A DNA stretch of 64,000 nt from an uncultured Burkholderiales bacterium (GTDB taxonomy: Bacteria > Pseudomonadota > Gammaproteobacteria > Burkholderiales > Burkholderiaceae_C): the NCBI GenBank assembly GCA_903822825.1, contig CAIJQQ010000049.1, forward strand, positions 1 through 64,000. Reading direction: 5' to 3'. The notes below the pieces were generated by a model. That model made no database searches. It was not told where the DNA came from and saw only the letters and a list, made by a program, of their open reading frames with translations. Positions 29,174 through 37,870 of the stretch are shown here, in pieces; the stretch's first letter is position 1; the number at the start of each line of letters is the position of its first letter. Position numbers and translations under genes: made by a program.

Positions 29174-29898
29174 GGCAGTGCCACATCGTTCATGCGGTTG
29201 ACAATCACCTCGGCACGCGAGGCGAGGTAAGGCGATTCCGGTCGTTTTTCGAAGTAGCGGGGACGCGGCAGCATGACGGCCAGGCGTGCCGACTCCCAAG
29301 CAGAAAGCTGCGCCGCAGGTTTGCGAAAGTAATGCAGGGCAGCAGCCTGCGCACCAAAAACGCCTTCGCCCCACTCCACGCTGTTGAGGTAAATTTCGAG
29401 GATGCGCGGTTTGGACAGCAGGGCTTCGAGTGTGAGGGTGATCACCGCCTCTTGCGCTTTGCGCACCAAAGTGCGCTCGCCCGACAGGAACAGATTTTTG
29501 GCCAGTTGCTGCGTGATGGTCGAGCCACCATAAATCTTGGCGGGTGCTGCCGCTGAACCCGGGCGTTGGCTTTGTTCAGCACGGGCTTGGGCTTTTTGGT
29601 TTCGTTGGTGGGCCTGCTCAATGGCGTCCCACCAGATGCCGTGGTGCTTGGGAAAAGCGCTGTCTTCGCAAGCCAGCACGGCGCGCTGTAGGTTGCGCGA
29701 GATCGCGCCCATGTCTCGCCATTCTTGCCGCCAGGGCAGGCGCCCATCGCGTGACAGGACTTGCCAGATCTGCGAGCGCTCGAAGGCCGTGGACTCGGGC
29801 GCGATGAAAGCCATGGTGCCGATGCGCAGCACAAAGAACAGCTGCAAGCCCAAGCCCGCCATCAGCAGCAGCAGGCACCAGCGTGAGAAGGCTTTCAT
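29170..29898 (-). CDS. mtgA: Monofunctional peptidoglycan transglycosylase
   Basis: This 242-residue GT51 enzyme polymerises lipid II without a transpeptidase domain. It has an N-terminal membrane anchor (about 6-28), the catalytic Glu in [16 protein letters not shown] (about 82), [20 protein letters not shown] (about 126) and [18 protein letters not shown]. Size and lack of SxxK separate it from class A PBPs. It lies 13 bases downstream of the RNase II-like gene. Confidence 0.95.
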   Translation of the reverse strand: MKAFSRWCLLLLMAGLGLQLFFVLRIGTMAFIAPESTAFERSQIWQVLSRDGRLPWRQEWRDMGAISRNLQRAVLACEDSAFPKHHGIWWDAIEQAHQRNQKAQARAEQSQRPGSAAAPAKIYGGSTITQQLAKNLFLSGERTLVRKAQEAVITLTLEALLSKPRILEIYLNSVEWGEGVFGAQAAALHYFRKPAAQLSAWESARLAVMLPRPRYFEKRPESPYLASRAEVIVNRMNDVALP

Positions 29899-29911
29899 GG
29901 GCGCTTGGACT

Positions 29912-31969
29912 TCAGTTGCCCCCGGCCGGGGCTTCGTTCACGTCGACTGCGATGGTGAGCGGTCCAGCGCTCAGGCTGTCGTCGTCATCGCCCTCGTCGG
30001 CATCGGCGTGCGCCTCTGCATTGTCCTCGGTGCTGGCATCAAGCTGCGCCACCACGGTGCCGCCCACATCCAGCGCCATGAGGTCGATGTGGCCGAGTTT
30101 GACGCGTACCTTGGCGCCACGCGGCAGGCCTTGTGCGCCCATCACGGTCAAGACCAGTGGCAGCGTCTCGGCGCGCACCAACCAAGCGCCCCCGCCGTTT
30201 TCTTTGACCAGTGCGGCGTCGAGTTCGGTGATGCCTTGCTGCTGCAGGTGCTGGAGTGTCCAAAAGCGCTCCATGCCTGACTGCACACCGTTGTAGCCGC
30301 TGTAGGCGGCGTCAAAGGCGCTGATGATCGAGAAGAGTTCCGCGTCTTTGGGCTTGAATGGTGCGGCCAATGCGGCCGTGGCCCCGTGGCGGGCGCAGGC
30401 GATGATTTGCCACTGGTTGACCAGGTCGGTGTAGCGGCGCAGGGGCGAGGTGCTCCAGGCGTAGCTGGGCACGCCAATGCCCGCGTGCGGCAGCGCCTTG
30501 GTGCCCATGCGCACCTTCACGCCGGGGGCGAGACTGGCCTGGCTGCGGTAGATGCCGGGCACGCCCAAGCTGGCCATCCACTGGCCCCATGTGCTGTTGG
30601 CCAAGATCATGGCCTCGGCCACCATCAGGTCGAGCGGCGCGCCCCGTTGACGCACGCCGATGACCACCGTTTCGTCGCCTTTGGGCGGGGTGTCGTTGTG
30701 CTCGCGTTCAAGCTTGAAGCTGTAGTCGGGGCGGTTGAAGGTCTCGGGCTTGCCACGCACCACTTCGCGCCGGGCCTTGAGCGTCTGCGCCAGTCGCCAG
30801 AAGAAAGCCAGCGTGGCGCGGTCCACCGGCAAGCCGTGGGCCGGGGCCTCGTCAGCTTCCAGCCACTCTCGGGTGATCAGCTGGTCCAGCTGGTCGTGGC
30901 GCAGGTTGGCCAGGATCGGCACACGCTCCAGTTTGGTTTCGGTTTTCTGGATTTCCAGGCTGGCTTCGTCAAACGTCACATACAGCGACACGGCAGGGCA
31001 GGCCTGGCCTTCGCTCAGTGTGTAGTTCTGCACCACGCTGTCGGGCAGCATGGTGATTTTGTAGCCGGGCATGTAGACCGTGGACAAGCGCTGGCGCCCC
31101 AGCTGGTCGATGGCGTTGCCGGGCTGGATGGCCAAACCGGGTGCGGCGATGTGGATGCCCACGGTGACGGTGCCCGTGCCCAGGCCTTGCAGCGACAAGG
31201 CGTCGTCGATCTCGGTGGTGTGCGAATCGTCGATCGAAAACGCCTGCACGCTGGCCAGCGGCAGCGCGTCGGTGATGGCCGGAGCCTGCAAGCTCGCAAA
31301 GCCCGTGCCCTTGGGAAACCATTCAAACAAGAAGCGCTGCCAGTGGAAGTCCCAGGGCGAATCGATGGCCTTGGCCTGCTGTAGCAAATCCAGGGGCGCG
31401 GCCTTGCTGGCTTTGCTAGCCTCCACCACGGCCTTGTATTCGGGGGTGTTTTTGTCCGGTTTGAACAGGATTTTGTAGAGCTGGTCACGGATGGCACTCG
31501 GGCATTGGCCGCTCACCAAGTCCTGCGCCCAGCTTTCGATCTGGGACTGCACTTGTTTTTTCTTTTCAATGGCAGCCAAGGCCTGTTGCACTGTCTCGGC
31601 CGAGGCTTTGCGAAAGCGCCCTTTGCCCGCTCGGCGAAAGTAGTGTGGCGCTTCGTACAGGCGCAGCAGGGCAGCGGCTTGTTGCACGGAGGTGGCGCCA
31701 TCGCTGAAGTAATCGGCTGCCAGGTCGGCAAAGCCAAATTCCTCCTCGGGGGCGAACTCCCAAGCCAGGTCGAGCTCAATGGTCTGGGCCAGCGCCGTGG
31801 CTTCGCTCAGCAGCGCTGCAGGAGCGGGCTTTTCAAACTTGAGCAGCATCTGCGCTGCTTTGACTTTGACCCGTTTGCCTGAGTCGAGCTCCACTTGCGC
31901 AGAGGCTTCGGCTTCGGACATGACCCGTCCGGCCAGAAATTTGCCGGTTTCTTCAAATAATACGTACAT
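29912..31969 (-). CDS. RNB-domain exoribonuclease (RNase II family)
   Basis: The 685-residue protein is a 3'-5' exoribonuclease of the RNase II/R superfamily. The RNB catalytic core spans about 230-560, with SIDDSHTTEIDDALS at about residue 243 supplying the metal-binding acids; the second acid of E. coli RNase II (Asp207) is Glu here, as in the TTEIDD subgroup. Further motifs are YMPGYKITMLP and SYAWSTSPLRRYTDLVNQ (about 490). The N-terminal part (about 1-200) lacks a clear cold-shock domain, and the C-terminal S1-like region ends in an acidic tail. The first 17 bases overlap the upstream esterase gene. Confidence 0.9.
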   Translation of the reverse strand: MYVLFEETGKFLAGRVMSEAEASAQVELDSGKRVKVKAAQMLLKFEKPAPAALLSEATALAQTIELDLAWEFAPEEEFGFADLAADYFSDGATSVQQAAALLRLYEAPHYFRRAGKGRFRKASAETVQQALAAIEKKKQVQSQIESWAQDLVSGQCPSAIRDQLYKILFKPDKNTPEYKAVVEASKASKAAPLDLLQQAKAIDSPWDFHWQRFLFEWFPKGTGFASLQAPAITDALPLASVQAFSIDDSHTTEIDDALSLQGLGTGTVTVGIHIAAPGLAIQPGNAIDQLGRQRLSTVYMPGYKITMLPDSVVQNYTLSEGQACPAVSLYVTFDEASLEIQKTETKLERVPILANLRHDQLDQLITREWLEADEAPAHGLPVDRATLAFFWRLAQTLKARREVVRGKPETFNRPDYSFKLEREHNDTPPKGDETVVIGVRQRGAPLDLMVAEAMILANSTWGQWMASLGVPGIYRSQASLAPGVKVRMGTKALPHAGIGVPSYAWSTSPLRRYTDLVNQWQIIACARHGATAALAAPFKPKDAELFSIISAFDAAYSGYNGVQSGMERFWTLQHLQQQGITELDAALVKENGGGAWLVRAETLPLVLTVMGAQGLPRGAKVRVKLGHIDLMALDVGGTVVAQLDASTEDNAEAHADADEGDDDDSLSAGPLTIAVDVNEAPAGGN

Positions 31970-32603
31970 GGGCTGATTTTCCCATGCCGTTCGGGTTTTC
32001 TTCGGCGTTGGCCAGCAAGTCCAAAAATTCGAGGATTTCAGGCAGGTACTGGTCGAAATCGGTGAGGCCGTGGTCGCTGCCCTCGATCAGCCGCACCCGG
32101 TCCTGCCCGTAGGCGCCGAGCATCTCCTGCCAATCCAGCACCTCATCGCCCTTGGCGATCACGGCCAGGCAGGGCGGATTGTGGGTTTGAGGGGTGTGCT
32201 CAAGCGCCCACAACTCGTCGATGTAGGCCGCATCGAAATGGATGCGCTGGCTCGGATCGTGCCATGCCGGATGCTCCCCAATGTGGCTGGCCAGGTCTCG
32301 CGATGGGTGCACGGCGGGGTTCAGCAAGACCACCGGGCAGCCGATCTGCCGCGCGAGCACATGGGCATAAAACCCGCCGAGCGACGAGCCCATGACGGCC
32401 ATGCCCGTCCGAGGCCAGTCCTGGATGCCCGCTGCAAGTTGTTCCATGGCTACCCGAGGCGAGGCGGGCAAAGCAGGGCACCACCTGTGCAGTGCAGGGA
32501 ATTGCTGCGCCATCAGGCGCGAGAGTTTTTGCGCCTTCACAGACTGAGGTGAGGAGCGAAAACCGTGCAGGTAAAGCAAGTGCGTCAAAGGTGTGGATGC
32601 CAT
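31953..32603 (-). CDS. YqiA/YcfP-family alpha/beta hydrolase
   Basis: The 216-residue protein is a small alpha/beta-fold esterase of the YqiA/UPF0227 family. It has the oxyanion stretch LLYLHGFRSSPQSVKA, the nucleophile Ser in GSSLGGFYA (about residue 81), an acid in AKGDEVLDWQ and the histidine in GSDHGLTDF. The substrate is unknown. The in-frame TTG two codons earlier is not used, I think, because a -10-like taacat ends six bases before this ATG. The divergent rodA start is 78 bases away. Confidence 0.88.
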   Translation of the reverse strand: MASTPLTHLLYLHGFRSSPQSVKAQKLSRLMAQQFPALHRWCPALPASPRVAMEQLAAGIQDWPRTGMAVMGSSLGGFYAHVLARQIGCPVVLLNPAVHPSRDLASHIGEHPAWHDPSQRIHFDAAYIDELWALEHTPQTHNPPCLAVIAKGDEVLDWQEMLGAYGQDRVRLIEGSDHGLTDFDQYLPEILEFLDLLANAEENPNGMGKSAHVRII

Positions 32604-32680
32604 CGCCAAATGTTAGCGCTTGTCGGGATTTCTCGCGATGAAGGCCAGGGTTGGCGTGGAACGGCCCGATAATTGATCAC

Positions 32681-33835
32681 ATGGTTGCCGTCATTCAAAA
32701 AATCCCTTTACGCAAGCGCCTGTGGACACTGGTCGAGGGGTTTGACGGCCCCTTGGCTTTCGTGGTGTTTTTGCTCGCCTGTGCCGGCTTGACGGTGATG
32801 TATTCGTCTGGGTACGACCATGGAACGCGCTTTGTGGACCATGGCCGCAACATGCTGATCGCAGGCTTCATCATGTTTGTGGTGGCCCAAATACCGCCTC
32901 AAAAGCTGATGTCTCTGGCGGTGCCGCTTTACACCTTGGGGGTATTGCTGCTGTTGGCGGTGGCCGTGTTTGGTGTCACCAAAAAGGGTGCGCGCCGTTG
33001 GCTCAATGTGGGGGTGGTGATCCAGCCCAGTGAAATTCTCAAAATTGCAATGCCGCTGATGCTGGCTTGGTGGTTTCAAAAGCGAGAGGGGCAGTTGCGG
33101 CCATTGGACTTCTTGGTGGCGGGGCTTTTGCTGCTGGTGCCAGTGGGTTTGATCATGAAGCAGCCGGACTTGGGAACAGCCTTGCTGGTGCTGGCGGCCG
33201 GCTTGTCCGTGATCTTTTTTGCCGGTTTGAAGTGGCGCTGGATCCTGCCGCCTGTGGTGCTGGGTTTGGCGGGCGTGGTGGTGCTGGTGGTGATGGAGTC
33301 CTCCTGGTGCGCGGACGGCGTGGACTGGAAAGTCTTGCACGAGTACCAGCGTCAACGCATCTGCACCTTGCTCGACCCCGCGCGCGATCCGCTGGGCAAG
33401 GGCTTTCACATCATTCAGGGCATGATCGCGATTGGCTCTGGCGGCTTTTGGGGCAAGGGCTTCATGCAAGGCACGCAAACGCACTTGGAGTTCATCCCCG
33501 AGCGCACCACCGATTTCATTTTTGCCGCCATGGGCGAAGAGTTTGGACTGGCTGGCAACTTGTTGCTGATCGCTGGTTTTTTCTTCATGGTTTACCGAGG
33601 GCTGGCCATCGCATCGAAGGCGCCAACCCTTTTTGCGCGTTTGCTGGCGGCCAGCGTGACCATGATTTTGTTCACTTATGCTTTTGTGAACATGGGCATG
33701 GTCAGCGGCATCTTGCCTGTCGTGGGCGTGCCTTTGCCTTTCATCAGCTATGGCGGAACGGCCATGGTGACGTTGGGCTTGGGCTTGGGCATCCTGATGT
33801 CGATCGCCAAATCCAAGCAATTGGTTCAGACCTGA
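32681..33835 (+). CDS. rodA: Elongation peptidoglycan polymerase RodA
   Basis: The 384-residue SEDS protein polymerises lipid II during cell elongation with PBP2. It shows about ten membrane segments, KKGARRWLNVG, IQPSEILKIAMPLMLAWW, KQPDLGTALLV, ERTTDFIFAAMGEEFG and ISYGGTAMVTLGLG. The spacing and the motif KQPDLGTA favour RodA over FtsW. The ATG at 32681 has gataat seven bases upstream and is preferred to an upstream TTG. mreBCD and mrdA, its usual neighbours, are not in the window. Confidence 0.94.
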   Translation: MVAVIQKIPLRKRLWTLVEGFDGPLAFVVFLLACAGLTVMYSSGYDHGTRFVDHGRNMLIAGFIMFVVAQIPPQKLMSLAVPLYTLGVLLLLAVAVFGVTKKGARRWLNVGVVIQPSEILKIAMPLMLAWWFQKREGQLRPLDFLVAGLLLLVPVGLIMKQPDLGTALLVLAAGLSVIFFAGLKWRWILPPVVLGLAGVVVLVVMESSWCADGVDWKVLHEYQRQRICTLLDPARDPLGKGFHIIQGMIAIGSGGFWGKGFMQGTQTHLEFIPERTTDFIFAAMGEEFGLAGNLLLIAGFFFMVYRGLAIASKAPTLFARLLAASVTMILFTYAFVNMGMVSGILPVVGVPLPFISYGGTAMVTLGLGLGILMSIAKSKQLVQT

Positions 33836-33907
33836 GCGACACAACCGTGGCGACAGGCGCGGTCCTGTGCCTGACAAGGGATTGGCCCTGTGCCTACAAT
33901 GGGCACC

Positions 33908-35368
33908 ATGATTTCACGCGAACCCACCATCGAACGCTTGGCCACCGCCAAGTCCCTGCTGCTTGACCCGTTTGGTCTTCATGAAACCCACCTGAGCCAG
34001 GCGCTCAACGCCATCAAGGCGCACGCGGTCGATGACGCTGATCTGTATTTCCAATACACCCGATCCGAAGGCTGGAGCCTGGAGGAGGGCATCGTCAAGA
34101 CCGGCAGTTTCAGCATCGATCAGGGCGTGGGTGTGCGGGCTGTGTCGGGCGAAAAAACGGCCTTTGCCTACTCCGACGACATTTCCGAAGCTTCCTTGAT
34201 GGACGCGGCCATGACCGTGCGCTCCATCGCGCAGGCCACGCAAAACAAGCGCATCAAGGTGCCAGCGCGCAAGATTTCGGCCAGCCGCTCCCTCTACCCA
34301 TCCATGGACCCGATGTCCACCCTGGACAGTACAGCCAAAGTGAACTTGCTCGGCCGGGTGGAAAAGATGGCCCGTGCCAAAGACCCTCGCGTGGTGCAGG
34401 TCATGGCGGGCTTGGCCACCGAATACGACGTGGTCATGGTGGCGCGTGCCGATGGCACACTGGCCGCCGATGTGCGCCCTTTGATTCGTTTGTCCGTGAC
34501 GGTGATCGCCGAGCAAAAAGGCCGCCGCGAGGTGGGCAGTGCCGGTGGCGGTGGTCGTTTTGGCTTGGCCTATTTTGACGATGCCATGGTCGAGAGCTAT
34601 GTGCAAGAAGCGGTTTCTGCCGCGCTCATCAACCTCGAAGCCCGCCCCGCGCCAGCCGGTGAAATGACGGTGGTGCTGGGCAATGGTTGGCCAGGCGTGC
34701 TGCTGCACGAAGCCGTGGGCCATGGCCTGGAAGGGGACTTCAACCGCAAGGGCTCGAGCGCTTTCAGTGGCCGCATTGGCCAGCGCGTGGCCGCCAAGGG
34801 CGTCACGGTGCTCGACGACGGCACCATGGCCGATCGCCGGGGCTCGCTCAATGTGGACGACGAAGGCCACGCCAGCCAAAAGAACGTGCTGATCGAAGAC
34901 GGCATTTTGCGCGGCTATATCCAGGACTCGATGAACGCCCGCCTCATGGGCGTCAAACCCACGGGCAATGGCCGCCGAGAAAGCTACGCCCATGTGCCCA
35001 TGCCGCGCATGACCAACACCTACATGCTGGGCGGAGACAAGAACCCTGAAGAAATCGTGGCCAGCATCAAAAAAGGGCTATATGCGACCAACTTTGCAGG
35101 CGGCCAGGTGGACATCACCAGCGGCAAGTTCGTGTTCTCTGCCAGCCAGGCTTATTGGGTGGAAAACGGCAAGATCCAATACCCCGTCAAGGGCGCGACC
35201 TTGATTGGCAGCGGCCCCGAGTCGCTCAAGAAGATCAGCATGATCGGCAACGACATGAAGCTCGACTCGGGCGTGGGCACCTGCGGCAAAGAGGGCCAGA
35301 GCGTGCCGGTAGGCGTGGGTCAGCCGACCTTGCGCATCGAAGGCCTGACAGTGGGCGGCACGGCCTGA
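33908..35368 (+). CDS. tldD: Metalloprotease TldD
   Basis: The 486-residue zinc protease forms the TldD/TldE pair, known for CcdA antitoxin turnover and peptide maturation. The metal-binding motif is HEAVGHGLEGD (about residue 267). Other conserved parts are KTGSFSIDQGVGVRAV near the N-terminus and GGQVDITSGKFVFSASQAYW near the C-terminus. Three in-frame starts lie close together; I choose the ATG at 33908, since tacaat (33895-33900) ends seven bases before it with ctgaca as a possible -35 at 33871. The mRNA would be leaderless. The partner tldE/pmbA is not in the window. Confidence 0.95.
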   Translation: MISREPTIERLATAKSLLLDPFGLHETHLSQALNAIKAHAVDDADLYFQYTRSEGWSLEEGIVKTGSFSIDQGVGVRAVSGEKTAFAYSDDISEASLMDAAMTVRSIAQATQNKRIKVPARKISASRSLYPSMDPMSTLDSTAKVNLLGRVEKMARAKDPRVVQVMAGLATEYDVVMVARADGTLAADVRPLIRLSVTVIAEQKGRREVGSAGGGGRFGLAYFDDAMVESYVQEAVSAALINLEARPAPAGEMTVVLGNGWPGVLLHEAVGHGLEGDFNRKGSSAFSGRIGQRVAAKGVTVLDDGTMADRRGSLNVDDEGHASQKNVLIEDGILRGYIQDSMNARLMGVKPTGNGRRESYAHVPMPRMTNTYMLGGDKNPEEIVASIKKGLYATNFAGGQVDITSGKFVFSASQAYWVENGKIQYPVKGATLIGSGPESLKKISMIGNDMKLDSGVGTCGKEGQSVPVGVGQPTLRIEGLTVGGTA

Positions 35369-35462
35369 AAACTGGCATCGGCATTCTCAAGGCGACTGCT
35401 TCGTTGCGTTGTCATTTTTGCCATTGATTTTTGTTGCCTTGCGTAGTTACCCTTGGCTTGTC

Positions 35463-35523
35463 ACGAGAGTGTCTCTCGTACCAGATTGGCGCTGGTAGTT
35501 TGATGGCGTTGAGTATTCTCAAC
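35463..35523. promoter_or_regulatory. Two short inverted repeats upstream of the cyclase gene
   Basis: acgagag-tgt-ctctcgt (35463-35479) and gttgag-tatt-ctcaac (35508-35523) are perfect inverted repeats in the 191-base gap before the gene at 35560. They may be operators for a regulator or RNA hairpins. No named motif was recognised. Confidence 0.35.
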
Positions 35524-35559
35524 CCGGTTCAACTTCATTCACGCTAAAAAGAGACATCT

Positions 35560-36513
35560 ATGCAGACAAACAGTTTTTTCCGCTGCCTGGCGACAGGTCT
35601 TGCGCTCAGCGCAATGTGTGTCAGTGGGGCTTATGCCCATGAAGATTGGTGCAAGTCAAAGTGGGGGGCGCACGACGAGATTGGCGCCGCCAATTTGTTG
35701 ACACCCAAATTGGCGGCGGATGCGGCCAAGCTGGTGAAAACTGGAAAGACCTATGCGCTTGGTTTCGAAACGAATGCTTCAACAGCCGCCTATGCGCCGC
35801 GCACTTGGTCATTGACCGTGGTGCAACCGGGTCAAGCTGGCGGCGTCAGTTTGGGGGGCACCAAAACCACCTACAACGACGACATTTACATGGGCTGGGT
35901 CGGTACTGGATCGCAGTTGGATGGCTTGGGTCATATTGGCATTGACAACGTTTATTACAACTGCAACAAAAACTCCGAGTTCGTGCAGGCCAATGGCTTG
36001 AAAAAGCTGGGTATTGAGAAAGTCCCCCCTTTTGTCACTCGCGGCATCGTGCTCGACATGACGGCTTATTACGGCACCGACATGGTCCAAGAGGGCACAG
36101 CCTTTAACCGCAAGGAAATCGATGAACAGGCCAAGCGCCAAGGCATTGAGATCCGTAAAGGCGACGTGGTTTTGTTCCACACCGGTTGGCAAGCGCTGGA
36201 AGGTAAAGACAACAAGCGCTTTTTGGCTGGTGAGCCGGGCGTGGGCAAAGAAGGTGCGCTGTACTTGGCTTCTAAAGAGGTTGTGGCCGTTGGAGCTGAC
36301 ACTTGGGCCGTGGAGGCCATTCCCTTTGAAAAGGGCGTGGGCGTTTTTGAAGTTCATCAGATTTTCTTGGCCCGCAATGGCATTTATATTTTAGAAAACA
36401 TGAACACGGGGCCGCTTGCCAAAGACAAGGCTTGGGAGTTTATGTTTGTTCTTGGGGCCTCTCGCATGACAGGTGGCGTGCAAGCGATCGTCAACCCGGT
36501 AGCGATTCGCTGA
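35560..36513 (+). CDS. Cyclase-family metal hydrolase with signal peptide
   Basis: The 317-residue protein belongs to the cyclase/kynurenine-formamidase-like family (PF04199). Residues 1-27 form a Sec signal peptide ending SGAYA-HEDWC, so it acts in the periplasm. The metal region is present as GTGSQLDGLGHIG (about residue 113); the usual HxGTHxD motif is altered, with Gln in place of the second His, a variant seen in some members. Downstream conserved parts are GDVVLFHTGW and FEVHQIFLARNGIYILENMN. The substrate is unknown; amide or lactone hydrolysis of an aromatic compound is plausible. A weak ribosome site (aagaga) precedes the ATG. Confidence 0.85.
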   Translation: MQTNSFFRCLATGLALSAMCVSGAYAHEDWCKSKWGAHDEIGAANLLTPKLAADAAKLVKTGKTYALGFETNASTAAYAPRTWSLTVVQPGQAGGVSLGGTKTTYNDDIYMGWVGTGSQLDGLGHIGIDNVYYNCNKNSEFVQANGLKKLGIEKVPPFVTRGIVLDMTAYYGTDMVQEGTAFNRKEIDEQAKRQGIEIRKGDVVLFHTGWQALEGKDNKRFLAGEPGVGKEGALYLASKEVVAVGADTWAVEAIPFEKGVGVFEVHQIFLARNGIYILENMNTGPLAKDKAWEFMFVLGASRMTGGVQAIVNPVAIR

Positions 36514-36525
36514 AAGGCCGCGTGG

Positions 36526-36531
36526 TATATT
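36526..36531 (+). promoter_or_regulatory. -10-like hexamer of the DAHP synthase leader
   Basis: tatatt lies seven bases before the ATG of the leader peptide at 36539. Transcription would start at or next to that ATG, giving a leaderless leader peptide. Confidence 0.5.
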
Positions 36532-36538
36532 CAACGCC

Positions 36539-36604
36539 ATGTTTAACGCCATTGCTTTTTATTTTTGGTTCTCAGTCCCCGGCGGACGAGAGGCGAGCGC
36601 TTAA
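36539..36604 (+). CDS. Aromatic-rich leader peptide before DAHP synthase
   Basis: A 21-codon frame reads M-F-N-A-I-A-F-Y-F-W-F-S-V-P-G-G-R-E-A-S-A then TAA. Five consecutive aromatic codons (Phe-Tyr-Phe-Trp-Phe, 36557-36571) sense all the phenylalanine, tyrosine and tryptophan supply, the end products of the pathway that the next gene starts. The frame sits 87 bases before the DAHP synthase ATG and just before a terminator hairpin, the layout of a transcription attenuator. It is too short for ordinary gene calling. The peptide itself need have no function beyond ribosome stalling. I see it directly; the regulatory role is inferred from the design known for trp, phe and his leaders. Confidence 0.82.
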   Translation: MFNAIAFYFWFSVPGGREASA

Positions 36605-36661
36605 GCACCCGAACATCTCGACACACACCGCCGGAGCCGCCAAAGCCCGGCGGTTTTTTTT
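36579..36661 (+). promoter_or_regulatory. Attenuator: antiterminator and terminator before DAHP synthase
   Basis: The terminator is accgccgg (36627-36634), a 12-base loop, ccggcggt (36647-36654) and eight Ts. Its left arm can instead pair with ccggcgg at 36579-36585, inside the leader reading frame just after the aromatic codons; cgaga (36587-36591) with tctcg (36616-36620) lengthens this alternative. A ribosome that reaches the stop codon at 36602 would cover the alternative arm and let the terminator form. A ribosome stalled at the aromatic codons would leave it free for the antiterminator. Confidence 0.8.
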
Positions 36662-36690
36662 CACCTGTTTTTTCAATTGAGGAGTCCACG

Positions 36691-37812
36691 ATGAACGCCA
36701 AAACCACTGCCCCTGAGAGCTGGTATCCAAATGCCGCCGACCGCAAAGGCCAAACCGACGACGAACGCATCAAGGACATCACCGTGCTCCCACCTCCAGA
36801 ACATTTGATCCGCTTCTTTCCGATTGCAGGCACGGCTACGGAAACGCTGATCGCTCAAACCCGCCAATCCATCCAGCGCATCGTGCACGGCAAAGACGAC
36901 CGTTTGCTGGTCATCATTGGGCCTTGCTCCATACACGATCCGGCTGCGGCGCTGGATTACGCTCGACGCTTGAAGCCCCTGCGTGAAAAATACGCCGACA
37001 CGCTGGAGATCGTGATGCGCGTGTATTTCGAAAAACCCCGCACCACTGTGGGCTGGAAGGGCCTGATCAACGACCCCTACCTGGACGAGAGCTGCCGCAT
37101 CGATGAAGGTCTGCGCATCGCCCGCCAGCTGCTGATCGAGATCAACCGCCAAGGCCTGCCCGCGGGCAGCGAGTTTCTGGATGTGATCTCGCCTCAGTAC
37201 ATCGGCGACCTGATCAGCTGGGGCGCCATCGGTGCGCGCACCACCGAAAGCCAGGTGCACCGCGAGCTGGCTTCAGGCCTGTCGGCGCCCATTGGTTTCA
37301 AAAACGGCACCGACGGCAATATCAAGATTGCCACCGACGCGATCCAGGCGGCAGCCCGCGGCCACCACTTTTTGTCGGTCCACAAGAACGGCCAAGTTGC
37401 CATCGTGCAGACGCATGGCAACCCCGACTGCCATGTGATTTTGCGTGGCGGAAAAGCCCCCAATTACGACGCAGGCAGCGTGGCTGCAGCGTGCAAGGAA
37501 CTCGAAGCCGCCAAGCTGCCCGCCACCTTGATGGTGGACTGCAGCCATGCCAACAGCAGCAAAAAGCACGAGCGTCAGATCGACGTGGCCAAAGACATTG
37601 CAGCGCAGATCAGTGGCGGTTCACGTCAGGTGTTTGGCGTCATGGTCGAAAGCCATCTGGTGGACGGCGCCCAGAAGTTCACGCCCGGCAAAGACGATGC
37701 GACGAAGCTGGCCTATGGCCAAAGCATCACCGACGCCTGCATTGGGTGGGACGACAGCGCAGGCGTGTTGCAGGTGCTGTCGGAGGCGGTAAAGGCACGT
37801 CGCGCACGCTGA
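36691..37812 (+). CDS. aroG: 3-deoxy-7-phosphoheptulonate synthase, class I (AroG/F/H type)
   Basis: The 373-residue enzyme joins phosphoenolpyruvate and erythrose 4-phosphate, the first step of aromatic amino acid synthesis. Typical motifs are IIGPCSIHDPAAAL (about 70), MRVYFEKPRTTVGWKGLINDP, EFLDVISPQYIGDLISWGAIGARTTESQVHRE (about 170), GFKNGTDGN, and DCSHANSSKKH. Ser, His and Glu metal ligands typical of class I are in place. The frame is open further upstream, but the ATG at 36691 has a gagg ribosome site, lies past the terminator and gives the usual length. Which end product inhibits the enzyme cannot be read from here, so the symbol stands for the family. Confidence 0.93.
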   Translation: MNAKTTAPESWYPNAADRKGQTDDERIKDITVLPPPEHLIRFFPIAGTATETLIAQTRQSIQRIVHGKDDRLLVIIGPCSIHDPAAALDYARRLKPLREKYADTLEIVMRVYFEKPRTTVGWKGLINDPYLDESCRIDEGLRIARQLLIEINRQGLPAGSEFLDVISPQYIGDLISWGAIGARTTESQVHRELASGLSAPIGFKNGTDGNIKIATDAIQAAARGHHFLSVHKNGQVAIVQTHGNPDCHVILRGGKAPNYDAGSVAAACKELEAAKLPATLMVDCSHANSSKKHERQIDVAKDIAAQISGGSRQVFGVMVESHLVDGAQKFTPGKDDATKLAYGQSITDACIGWDDSAGVLQVLSEAVKARRAR

Positions 37813-37824
37813 GTTGAAGGGGTT

Positions 37825-37855
37825 CTGAAGGTTGGATTGCATGGCCAGCCTTCAG
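37825..37855. terminator. Hairpin between convergent genes
   Basis: ctgaaggttgg (37825-37835) and ccagccttcag (37845-37855) pair over 11 positions with one G-U pair. It lies between the ends of DAHP synthase and the convergent transporter gene. There is no U run, so termination is only a possibility. Confidence 0.35.
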
Positions 37856-37870
37856 GCGCAGCGCAAGGGC

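Noticed and set aside
30900-31300. Loss of an active-site acid in the RNase II-like protein
   Set aside because: The Asp-to-Glu change belongs to a known TTEIDD subgroup pattern as I recall it, and the key aspartates are kept.
36565-36690. Longer N-terminus for DAHP synthase
   Set aside because: The extension crosses the terminator and lacks a ribosome site; the start at 36691 has one and fits the family.
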